From Akkermansiaceae bacterium (GTDB lineage Bacteria; Verrucomicrobiota; Verrucomicrobiia; Verrucomicrobiales; Akkermansiaceae): a DNA stretch of 5,154 nucleotides. The notes beneath the pieces are model-generated. The model did no database searches. It saw only the letters and a program-made list of their open reading frames with translations, and was not told where the DNA came from. This document shows, one piece after another, positions 1 through 5,154 of this stretch. The position numbers were made by a program, and so were the translations under genes. The DNA lies in NCBI GenBank assembly GCA_025457805.1, contig JALOTR010000281.1:1-5154 (forward strand), written 5' to 3'. The first letter of the stretch is position 1, and each line of letters starts with the position of its first letter.

Positions 1-612
1 ATGCCGAATGGCGTGCTGAACTCGCCGACCGACCTTTGCACGCACGAGTTGCACGTGACGATGGACGAGCATTTCCTCGCTGAGGACCTGACCCTCGATG
101 GACGGATCGGAGCCGCCGATGCGTTTTACGCCTGCCGGGAACAGGACTATCCGAGGGACAAACACGAAGACTGGGAATACCTGGTGGACACCTTCGACTT
201 CAAAGCCAATCAGGACCCGGACTTCGTGAAGAAGAACTCGCGTCCGGCCATCACCGCCGAAGAATTCGCCGCCGATGGAGTGGACGCAAAGTGGATCATT
301 TACGGAGATTTCCTCGGCGATCAGAAAGCCTCCATCCTCCGCCTCACCCTCGCACCCGGCGCCAAGATGAATTTCCACCCGGAGAGCCCCACCCTCTTCC
401 ACACCAACCGCGGATGCGGCCGGGTTGGAAAGCTCGCGGTGCAATATCACCAAGACATGAAGCTTGGCGAAATCTATCCCGAGATCGGATTCATCACCCA
501 AGCCGCCCTCAACCGCGGCGGCGTCGAAATCGAAAACACCGGCACCGAACCCCTCGTCCTAACCTTCGACTTCCCCCAAAACGCACATTCGAAAACACCC
601 GGTGTCGCATAA
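1..612 (+). CDS. Cupin-like protein of unknown function, probably 5'-truncated by the window edge
   Basis: The reading frame is open from base 1 to a TAA at 610-612 (203 residues). It starts with an ATG at base 1, but the first residues (PNGVLNSPTDLCTHELHVT) read like the interior of a protein, so the true start is probably upstream. Residues about 110-195 look like a cupin-type beta-barrel: a strand-rich stretch leads to APGAKMNFHPESPTLFHTN (119-136; H126 and H134 are possible metal ligands) and ends with EIENTGTEPLVLTFDFP (176-192), a typical cupin last-strand pattern. The classic HxH cupin motif 1 is not present in standard form. A second histidine/acid-rich stretch, HELHVTMDEH (15-24), could be the tail of a preceding cupin domain. 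The TAA is only 49 bp before the oxidoreductase start on the same strand with no terminator between, so the two are likely co-transcribed and may act on the same carbohydrate. A sugar isomerase or sugar-binding role is possible but not shown. That it is a real gene is fairly sure; its function is not. Confidence 0.6.
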   Translation: MPNGVLNSPTDLCTHELHVTMDEHFLAEDLTLDGRIGAADAFYACREQDYPRDKHEDWEYLVDTFDFKANQDPDFVKKNSRPAITAEEFAADGVDAKWIIYGDFLGDQKASILRLTLAPGAKMNFHPESPTLFHTNRGCGRVGKLAVQYHQDMKLGEIYPEIGFITQAALNRGGVEIENTGTEPLVLTFDFPQNAHSKTPGVA

Positions 613-661
613 CTCCGTTTAGAATCAATCAACAAACTAACACACGCACCCCTTCCCCATC

Positions 662-1810
662 ATGAAAAAACCAATCCGCATCGGACTCATCGGTTACGGC
701 TTCATGGGCCGCACCCACTCGAACGCCTACTCGCAACTCAGCCATTTCTTCGATACCGAGCACGTGCCGGTCCGCCAGGCCGTTTGCGGTCGCGACAAGG
801 AAAAGGTCGCCGCCTTCGCCGAAAAGTGGGGCTATGCCTCTTACGAAAGCGACTGGCGCGAGTTGGTTAAGCGCGAGGACATCGATGCCGTCGATATCTG
901 CACGCCCAACGATTCCCACGCCGAGATCGCCTTGGAGTGCATCAAGCACGGGAAAATGATCCTCTGCGAAAAACCCCTCGCCCTGAATGGCGAGCAGGGC
1001 GAGGCGATGGTCGAAGCAGTGGAAAAATCCGGGCTGCCGAACCTCGTTTGGTACAACTACCGTTTCCTCCCTGCCGTCACGCATGCGAAAAACATCGTCG
1101 ATGCCGGCGCACTCGGCCGGATTTTCCACTATCGCGCGAATTTCCTCCAGGATTGGACGATTTCCGAAGAACTCCCCCAAGGCGGCGCGGGTCTCTGGCG
1201 CTTGGATGCAGCGGCGGCGGGTTCTGGTGTGACTGGGGACTTGTTGGCCCACTGCATCGATACCGCCCGCTGGATCAATGGCGACATCGTTTCCGTGAGT
1301 GCGATGACCGAGACCTTCATCAAGGAGCGCGTCCACACCGCCACCGGGGAGAAACAAGCGGTCACCATCGATGACGCCTGCGCCTTCCTTGCCCGTTTCG
1401 AAAACGGCTCGCTCGCCATCTTCGAATCCACCCGCTACGCCCGTGGCCACAAGGCGCTTTATACCTTCGAAATCAATGGCGAACACAAGTCGCTCGCTTG
1501 GGACCTCCACGATCTCAACCGCCTGGAGTATTTTGATCACGGCGTTCCTGGGGATCGCCGTGGCTGGAGCAGCATCCATTGCTCGGATGGCGATCAGCCC
1601 TACGCCGGCAATTGGTGGGTTCCGGGCCTCTGCCTTGGCTACGAACACTCCTTCATCCACGAGTTGGCCGAGTTCTTCAAAGACCTCGACAGCCCGGCCA
1701 AGGAAAAGCGCTACCCCGATTTCCGCCACGCGCTCGGCACCCAGTATGTCTGCGACGCCGTGCTTGAATCCGCCCGCACCAAGCAGTGGGTGGATGTGAA
1801 AAAGGCGTGA
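662..1810 (+). CDS. Gfo/Idh/MocA-family NAD(P)-dependent oxidoreductase
   Basis: The product has 382 residues, the usual length for this family of cytoplasmic NAD(P)-dependent sugar and polyol dehydrogenases (glucose-fructose oxidoreductase, inositol 2-dehydrogenase, rhizopine MocA). The N-terminal Rossmann fold is plain: [19 protein letters not shown] has the GxGxxG dinucleotide loop at residues 11-16. The family hallmark EKP lies at 103-105 (ILCEKPLAL), and YNYRFLPAV at 131-139 is the usual substrate-side segment after it. The C-terminal domain carries [13 protein letters not shown] (192-204), where D193 and H197 match the catalytic Asp/His pair. The tail [23 protein letters not shown] (317-339) resembles the IolG/levoglucosan-dehydrogenase-like branch. 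No signal peptide or Tat motif is visible, so it should act in the cytoplasm. The ATG at 662 places the Rossmann strand at the very N-terminus as expected. There is no Shine-Dalgarno; the upstream bases are C-rich. The substrate cannot be read from sequence. It probably forms an operon with the upstream cupin-like gene. Confidence 0.95.
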   Translation: MKKPIRIGLIGYGFMGRTHSNAYSQLSHFFDTEHVPVRQAVCGRDKEKVAAFAEKWGYASYESDWRELVKREDIDAVDICTPNDSHAEIALECIKHGKMILCEKPLALNGEQGEAMVEAVEKSGLPNLVWYNYRFLPAVTHAKNIVDAGALGRIFHYRANFLQDWTISEELPQGGAGLWRLDAAAAGSGVTGDLLAHCIDTARWINGDIVSVSAMTETFIKERVHTATGEKQAVTIDDACAFLARFENGSLAIFESTRYARGHKALYTFEINGEHKSLAWDLHDLNRLEYFDHGVPGDRRGWSSIHCSDGDQPYAGNWWVPGLCLGYEHSFIHELAEFFKDLDSPAKEKRYPDFRHALGTQYVCDAVLESARTKQWVDVKKA

Positions 1811-1837
1811 ATTGGGTGGGAGAGGGAAAAAGGCACC

Positions 1838-1864
1838 ACGAATCTTACGAATCCGACGAATCTT
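1838..1864. repeat. Three tandem 9-bp repeats with core ACGAATC
   Basis: The core ACGAATC occurs at 1838-1844, 1847-1853 and 1856-1862, exactly 9 bp apart. The first and third units are identical (ACGAATCTT) and the middle one is ACGAATCCG. The array starts 28 bp after the oxidoreductase stop, in the gap between two convergent genes. Short CACGAAT-type tandem repeats of this sort are, to my recollection, scattered through intergenic DNA of Verrucomicrobiota and related groups. Whether this is a member of such a family cannot be tested here. No function is known to me. Confidence 0.75.
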
Positions 1865-1929
1865 GGAGCGATTGTGGGAGGTGTGCTCACTTTTCCGGTG
1901 GCGATCCCCTTTTGGTTCGGCGACTTCAG

Positions 1930-1962
1930 CCTGCGACTGGAATGGTGAGTTCCAGTCGCAGG
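1930..1962. repeat. Perfect 13-bp inverted repeat (hairpin), possible bidirectional terminator or dispersed palindrome
   Basis: The arms CCTGCGACTGGAA (1930-1942) and TTCCAGTCGCAGG (1950-1962) are exact reverse complements around a 7-base loop, TGGTGAG. A further CGAC/GTCG pair (1921-1924 with 1967-1970) could extend the stem after an internal bulge. The hairpin sits between converging genes, 119 bp after the oxidoreductase stop and 31 bp after the Uma2 stop, which is where a shared terminator would lie. There is no T-tract on either strand, so it is not a canonical intrinsic terminator. It may instead be a copy of a dispersed REP-like palindrome. Confidence 0.7.
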
Positions 1963-1993
1963 TGACGTCGTATAACGGGAAGTCCAAAAGACC

Positions 1994-2569
1994 TCAAAGC
2001 CCGACTCTCTCATAAAGTTCGGCCAGTGGGATTTCCGCATCCATCTCTGGCAGAGGAATCACGGCGTCCGATCCGGCATACTCCTCCACCGCAAACCCGC
2101 CCTGCGGGGTGCTCCGGCGATAGATCAGGACCAGCGCTTCATCGGGCTCCACAAAGATAAGCACTTTGAGAGAACTCATGGTCATGTAAGCATCCCGTTT
2201 TTCCGTCAAATCAGCCCGACGGGTACTGTCGCTGAGCACTTCGACGATCAACACGGGATGGTCCTGGAAATGATCCGTGTCCGAATTCAATCGGCAGACC
2301 ACCATGGCATCCGGATAATAGAAACGGGTGTGATCGGGAAAAGTGATCCTTACCTTGGTGTCGCTGTTGAAGGGCTGGCAGGATTTCCCGCGAAATCGGG
2401 CGATCAGCGCTCCCAGGAAGTTCGATGCGATGATGTTGTGCCGGTTGCTCGCTCCTGCCATCGCGTGGACCACCCCGCCGAGGTATTCGTGTTTGACCCC
2501 GGACTGTTCCTCGCCTGCAAGGTAGTCCTCGATGCTGAGCAGGGATGTTGGGCGGCTGCCCTCTTTCAT
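1994..2569 (-). CDS. Uma2-family putative endonuclease (PD-(D/E)XK fold; formerly DUF820)
   Basis: The 191-residue product has the length and layout of Uma2-family proteins, abundant in cyanobacteria, Planctomycetota, Verrucomicrobiota and Chloroflexota. They are predicted to be restriction-endonuclease-like nucleases, but their biological role is largely undefined. The N-terminus has the usual LLSIEDYLAGEEQSGVKHEY followed by GGVVHAMAGASNRHNIIASN (31-50), matching the family pattern 'G.i.aMaGas..H..i..n'. The core follows: YYPDAMVVC with D87, VLIVEVLSDST with E110, then DLTEKRDAYM with K124, the expected acidic, acidic and lysine positions of the nuclease centre. All key residues look intact. 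The ATG at 2569 gives a normal-length N-terminus; no strong Shine-Dalgarno precedes it. The gene converges with the oxidoreductase and diverges from the DUF1080 gene, so it is a single-gene unit. Repeat-bearing gaps lie on both sides. No partner antitoxin or methylase gene is adjacent. Confidence 0.92.
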   Translation of the reverse strand: MKEGSRPTSLLSIEDYLAGEEQSGVKHEYLGGVVHAMAGASNRHNIIASNFLGALIARFRGKSCQPFNSDTKVRITFPDHTRFYYPDAMVVCRLNSDTDHFQDHPVLIVEVLSDSTRRADLTEKRDAYMTMSSLKVLIFVEPDEALVLIYRRSTPQGGFAVEEYAGSDAVIPLPEMDAEIPLAELYERVGL

Positions 2570-2575
2570 GGCGCG

Positions 2576-2605
2576 AGCCTATCCGGCAACGCGGAGCTTT
2601 GGCAA
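2576..2605 (-). promoter_or_regulatory. Weak candidate promoter for the Uma2 gene
   Basis: Read on the minus strand, TTGCCA (2605-2600) matches the -35 consensus TTGACA at five of six positions. An 18-bp spacer separates it from TAGGCT (2581-2576), a poor -10 match. The -10-like box ends only 6 bases before the ATG at 2569, so a transcript from it would be almost leaderless. This is a by-eye match only and may be chance. Confidence 0.22.
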
Positions 2606-2650
2606 GCGGTGCATCGTTGGAGAGGTTCGTGCCGGAATCCGGAATGAAGA

Positions 2651-2779
2651 GGTTTATTCAACGCCAAGCCGCCAAGGTCGCCAAGCCAAACAGATGGGAG
2701 ATCTTGGTTTTGATCCACGAAACAGATTTCTGGACCGCTCATCCCTGACTTCCTTGGCGCACTTGGCGACTTTTTAACC
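2651..2779. repeat. Imperfect inverted repeat made of CGCCAAG clusters
   Basis: The left side holds CGCCAAG three times (2662-2668, 2670-2676, 2679-2685). The right side holds its reverse complement CTTGGCG twice (2753-2759, 2762-2768). The outer ends also mirror each other: the left begins GGTTTA at 2651, and the right, read on the minus strand, begins GGTTAA at 2779. About 67 bp lie between the clusters. No open frame with protein character is inside, so this is a non-coding inverted-repeat unit of about 129 bp, perhaps a small non-autonomous mobile element or a dispersed intergenic repeat. CGCCAAG/CGCAAAG-type short repeats recur in intergenic DNA of several environmental phyla, by my recollection; this was not checked. 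Confidence 0.6.
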
Positions 2780-2786
2780 TCCATAG

Positions 2787-2803
2787 CCTTCGGCGACGGA
2801 AGG
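2787..2803. repeat. Small inverted repeat CCTTC-7-GAAGG
   Basis: CCTTC (2787-2791) and GAAGG (2799-2803) can pair across the 7-base loop GGCGACG, just outside the right end of the CGCCAAG inverted repeat. Five pairs is weak and no T-tract follows. It could be part of the repeat unit or chance. Confidence 0.25.
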
Positions 2804-2847
2804 TGGCGTTTCAAATTCTTCCCATTCATGCCGAGTAGCTTCCGCAG

Positions 2848-2874
2848 CGCTCCATCTTGGAGTGGCCGTCACTC
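2848..2874 (+). promoter_or_regulatory. Two overlapping, mutually exclusive small hairpins
   Basis: CGCTCCA (2848-2854) can pair with TGGAGTG (2858-2864) around a 3-base loop, using one G-T pair. Alternatively, GAGTG (2860-2864) can pair with CACTC (2870-2874) around a 5-base loop. The two stems share bases and cannot form together. They lie upstream of the TTGACA box, so they would be in the DUF1080-gene transcript only if transcription starts further upstream. The evidence for a regulatory role is weak. Confidence 0.2.
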
Positions 2875-2892
2875 AAACACGGGATACACCAT

Positions 2893-2924
2893 TTGACAAA
2901 AGCTGCCGCCCTCCTGCGTAGACT
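2893..2924 (+). promoter_or_regulatory. Candidate promoter for the DUF1080-fusion gene
   Basis: A perfect -35 consensus, TTGACA, lies at 2893-2898, 37 bp before the ATG at 2936. The best -10-like hexamer downstream is TAGACT (2919-2924), four of six matches to TATAAT, but the spacer is 20 bp, longer than the usual 16-18. At 17 bp the hexamer is GCGTAG, a poor match. If the TTGACA is used, the transcript would start about 5-10 bases before the ATG, giving a near-leaderless mRNA. This fits the absence of a Shine-Dalgarno sequence there. Confidence 0.42.
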
Positions 2925-2935
2925 GCGACTTCACC

Positions 2936-5154
2936 ATGATCCGCTCCATCATCCCGCTCCTCTTTCTGTCCTCCGCCGTCCCGCTTTTTGCCGAGTGGAA
3001 GGACCTTTTCAACGGCAAGGATCTCACCGGTTGGTCCGGCGATCCGAGGCTTTGGCGGGTTGAGGATGGCGTTTTGATTGGGGAAACGAACAACGCGGAT
3101 AAAAAGATCGGCGCGAATTCCTTCCTGATCTGGCAAGGCGGCGAGGTCGGTGATTTTGAACTCGAATACAAGGCCAAGGTCATCGGCAACAATTCCGGCG
3201 TGCAGTATCGCAGCAAGATCGTCGATGCCGCGAAATGGAGCGTGGGCGGCTATCAAATGGATTTGCATCCGAATGCGCCCTACCTCGGCATGCTCTACGA
3301 AGAACGCGGACGCGGCATCGCTTGCCAGCGCGGTCAGCGGGTGAAGCTCAACGAGAAGCCGCAGGAAGTCGGCAAACTCGAAGTCCCCGCCGTGGATCTC
3401 GCCGTGTGGAACAGCTATCGCATCGTCGCCACGGGCAATCTCGTGAAACACTTCGTCAACGGCCAACTCGCAGCCGAGATCGAGGACATCCACCCGGAAA
3501 AACGCTCGCTCCAGGGCATCCTCGCGATTCAGGTGCATGCGGGACCTCCGATGAAAGCGGAGTTCAAGGAGATCCGCCTTCAGGGGAAGGTTGCCGCCGG
3601 CGAGGCAAAACCGGGAGCAGCGAAAGCGAAGCAGCAGCAAAACGAAGCCGCCAGCTCGGCCAGGCCATCCTGGATTTGGAAAAGCAACAGCCCGGGTTCG
3701 AGTGAGAAGGTTTTTTTTCGCCGGGATTTTCGGGTCCCACCGAATTTCGTCGCCGCTTCCCTCACCATTTCCTGTGACAACCGGCATCACGTCCATGTGA
3801 ATGGCAAGGATGTGGGCATGGGCAGCGAGTGGTCCCACCCGCCCACCTATGATATCTCGGCCCACTTGAAAGCGGGCGAGTCCAATTCGATCGCCGTCGA
3901 GGGCGTCAACGAGGGTGGCATGGCCGCATTGGCGTTGAAGCTTTCACTTACCTTGAAAAACGGGCGCAAGATCGATCTTGTGTCGGATGCCACATGGCGT
4001 TGCTCGAACGAGGTCACCGACGGATGGCAAACGGCGGATGCAGCGGCTGCGAATTGGCCAAATGCGGTGGTCATCGGAAAGATGGGCGATGATCCATGGG
4101 GCAACGTCATGGGACCAGGACCGACGGAAGCAGGCATCGCCGAGGACATGACGGATTCCTATCAGGTTGCGAAAGGTTTCAAACTGGAACGCATCTATCA
4201 GATTCCCACCAATCAGGGATCATGGGTGAGCATCACTCTCGATGGCAAAGGAAGGCTGCTTTGCTCCGATCAATACGGAAAAATCTATCGGGTGAAACTC
4301 GCGGATGAGAGCAACAATGTCACCTCCGCCGCTCCGCTCGACATTCCGCTGCAAGGCGCGCACGGGCTGCTCTGGCATGAAGGGGTTTTGTGGGTGTGCA
4401 TCAATGAAGGATCGGACCAAAGCGGTGTTTGGCGCGTGACCGACACCAATGGCGATGGCGAACCCGACAAGCCGGAGCTTGTCAAAGCCTTCCGCGGCCG
4501 CGGCGAGCACGGACCTCACTCGCTCGTGCTGGCACCGGATAAGAAGTCGATTTATGTCATCGCAGGAAATCATACCGACGTCCCTGAAACCGAAACTTCC
4601 CTCGCCACCAAGGCATGGGCGGAGGACCAACTCCTCCCGCGTCGGCCAGATGCGCGCGGCCATGCACGCGACCGCATGGCACCCGGCGGCTGGATCGCAC
4701 GCTTCACGCCGGATGGGAAAAACTGGCAGTTGTTTTCCGTAGGTTATCGCAATCAATACGACGCCGCCTTCAATGAAAACGGCGATCTTTTCACTTATGA
4801 TGCGGACATGGAATGGGATCTGGGAATGCCATGGTATCGCCCCACACGCATCAACCACGTGACGCCGGGATCCGAATTCGGCTGGCGGAATGGCACGGGA
4901 AAATGGCCGGATTATTATGAAGACTCGATGCCCTCCCAACTCGACATTGGCCCTGGTTCACCCACCGGGGTCGTTTCAGGTAAAGGGGCGAAGTTTCCTG
5001 CGAAATACCAGCGTGCGCTCTATGCTCTCGATTGGACCTTCGCCACGCTTTATGCCATCCACCTCACACCGGAAGGAGCGGGTTACAAGGCGGCGCGCGA
5101 GGAGTTCGTCGCAGGCAAAGGGCTTCCTCTAACAGACGCCACCATCGGCCAGCG
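2936..5154 (+). CDS. Exported DUF1080 / beta-sandwich / dehydrogenase-type beta-propeller fusion protein (3' end beyond window)
   Basis: The frame starts at ATG 2936 and stays open to the window end (739 complete codons, no stop). Residues 1-19 (MIRSIIPLLFLSSAVPLFA) form a signal peptide. Residues 20-217 are a DUF1080 (3-keto-disaccharide hydrolase-like, concanavalin-type) domain: EWKDLFNGKDLTGW at the start, NNSGVQYRS and GGYQMDLHPN in the centre, then LYEERGRGI. A low-complexity A/K/Q/E linker spans 218-242. Residues 243-390 form a galactose-binding-like beta-sandwich (VFFRRDFRVP, HVHVNGKDVG, DATWRCS, DPWGN). From about 405 there is a beta-propeller of the Pirellula/Verrucomicrobium 'membrane-bound dehydrogenase' type, related to glucose/sorbosone dehydrogenases: QGSWVSITLDGKGRLLCSDQ, a Ca-loop-like DTNGDGEPD (503-511), GEHGPH (523-528), AGNHT (543-547), PGGWIARFTPDG, FTYDADMEWD (619-628), GSEFGWRNGTGKWP. 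Relatives usually continue with HEAT repeats and a CXXCH haem domain. It probably acts outside the cytoplasm on oxidised sugars; the substrate is unknown. An 8-T run lies at 3711-3718. There is no Shine-Dalgarno. Confidence 0.93.
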   Translation, partial: MIRSIIPLLFLSSAVPLFAEWKDLFNGKDLTGWSGDPRLWRVEDGVLIGETNNADKKIGANSFLIWQGGEVGDFELEYKAKVIGNNSGVQYRSKIVDAAKWSVGGYQMDLHPNAPYLGMLYEERGRGIACQRGQRVKLNEKPQEVGKLEVPAVDLAVWNSYRIVATGNLVKHFVNGQLAAEIEDIHPEKRSLQGILAIQVHAGPPMKAEFKEIRLQGKVAAGEAKPGAAKAKQQQNEAASSARPSWIWKSNSPGSSEKVFFRRDFRVPPNFVAASLTISCDNRHHVHVNGKDVGMGSEWSHPPTYDISAHLKAGESNSIAVEGVNEGGMAALALKLSLTLKNGRKIDLVSDATWRCSNEVTDGWQTADAAAANWPNAVVIGKMGDDPWGNVMGPGPTEAGIAEDMTDSYQVAKGFKLERIYQIPTNQGSWVSITLDGKGRLLCSDQYGKIYRVKLADESNNVTSAAPLDIPLQGAHGLLWHEGVLWVCINEGSDQSGVWRVTDTNGDGEPDKPELVKAFRGRGEHGPHSLVLAPDKKSIYVIAGNHTDVPETETSLATKAWAEDQLLPRRPDARGHARDRMAPGGWIARFTPDGKNWQLFSVGYRNQYDAAFNENGDLFTYDADMEWDLGMPWYRPTRINHVTPGSEFGWRNGTGKWPDYYEDSMPSQLDIGPGSPTGVVSGKGAKFPAKYQRALYALDWTFATLYAIHLTPEGAGYKAAREEFVAGKGLPLTDATIGQ

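Larger units (their letters stand above)
2570..2935. other. 366-bp divergent intergenic region with repeats and candidate promoters
   Basis: This gap separates the Uma2 gene (left, minus strand) from the DUF1080-fusion gene (right, plus strand) and must hold the promoters of both. It contains an imperfect inverted pair of CGCCAAG repeat clusters (2651-2779), small hairpins at 2787-2803 and 2848-2874, and a TTGACA box at 2893-2898. Short open frames cross it on both strands, but none has recognisable protein features and they overlap the repeats, so I call no gene here. No tRNA-like or riboswitch-like fold was recognised by eye. Confidence 0.7.

Noticed and set aside
1930..1970. Canonical intrinsic terminator
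   Set aside because: The stem is strong, but no T-tract follows it on either strand, so it is listed as an inverted repeat with a possible terminator role only.
629..1987. Long 452-codon open frame on the minus strand
   Set aside because: It lies antisense across the whole Gfo/Idh/MocA gene, whose Rossmann, EKP and catalytic motifs are unmistakable. It also runs through the palindrome and repeats. Long antisense frames are expected opposite G/C-rich third positions.
1811..1993. CRISPR-like array suggested by the periodic ACGAATC repeats
   Set aside because: The units are 9 bp with only 2 bp between cores. CRISPR repeats are about 21-48 bp with unique spacers of similar length.
1994..2569. 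Uma2 gene as part of a restriction-modification or toxin-antitoxin pair
   Set aside because: No methyltransferase, specificity subunit or small antitoxin-like gene is adjacent on the same strand.
2258..2829. Several short open frames over the Uma2 5' half and the adjacent gap
   Set aside because: They overlap the Uma2 gene or the CGCCAAG repeats and encode unordered, arginine/serine-rich sequence with no domain signal or credible start context.
3235..3705. 156-codon plus-strand frame inside the fusion gene
   Set aside because: It is a shifted-frame reading of the DUF1080 domain, arginine-rich and without family character.
2873..3865. 330-codon open frame on the minus strand
   Set aside because: It is antisense to the signal peptide, DUF1080 domain and linker of the fusion gene, and its translation resembles no family.
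4220..4939. 239-codon open frame on the minus strand
   Set aside because: It is antisense to the strongly conserved propeller region and has no recognisable motifs.

Overview
The window looks like a piece of a Verrucomicrobiota (or, less likely, Planctomycetota) chromosome. The main support is the large gene at the right end. It joins a secreted DUF1080 (3-keto-disaccharide hydrolase-like) domain to a beta-sandwich and to a beta-propeller of the 'Pirellula/Verrucomicrobium-type membrane-bound dehydrogenase' kind. A Gfo/Idh/MocA oxidoreductase, a Uma2-family gene, G/C-rich third codon positions and starts without clear Shine-Dalgarno sequences fit the same group. The taxonomic call is inference from gene content; no rRNA or marker gene is present.

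Layout: (1) 1-612 (+), the 3' part of a cupin-like gene of unknown function, probably cut by the window edge. (2) 662-1810 (+), a complete cytoplasmic Gfo/Idh/MocA-family NAD(P)-dependent sugar/polyol oxidoreductase, 49 bp downstream and probably co-transcribed with (1). (3) 1811-1993, a convergent intergenic gap with a three-copy 9-bp tandem repeat and a perfect 13-bp-arm palindrome. (4) 1994-2569 (-), a complete Uma2-family putative PD-(D/E)XK nuclease. (5) 2570-2935, a 366-bp divergent intergenic gap with an inverted pair of CGCCAAG repeat clusters, small hairpins and a good TTGACA -35-like box. (6) 2936 to the window end (+), a very large open gene with no stop in the window (739 complete codons seen). 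It encodes an exported protein: signal peptide, DUF1080, low-complexity linker, galactose-binding-like beta-sandwich, then a dehydrogenase-type beta-propeller. Family precedent suggests that HEAT-like repeats and/or a CXXCH cytochrome c domain follow beyond the right edge.

How they may work together: Gfo/Idh/MocA enzymes oxidise sugar carbons with NAD(P), and DUF1080 proteins are now described as hydrolases of 3-keto-glycosides. The two sugar genes could therefore belong to an 'oxidise, then cleave' carbohydrate pathway. This is inference: the Uma2 gene and two repeat-bearing gaps separate them, they are not one operon, and they should act in different compartments (cytoplasm versus periplasm/exterior). 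No rRNA, tRNA, CRISPR array, transposase or phage gene was seen.
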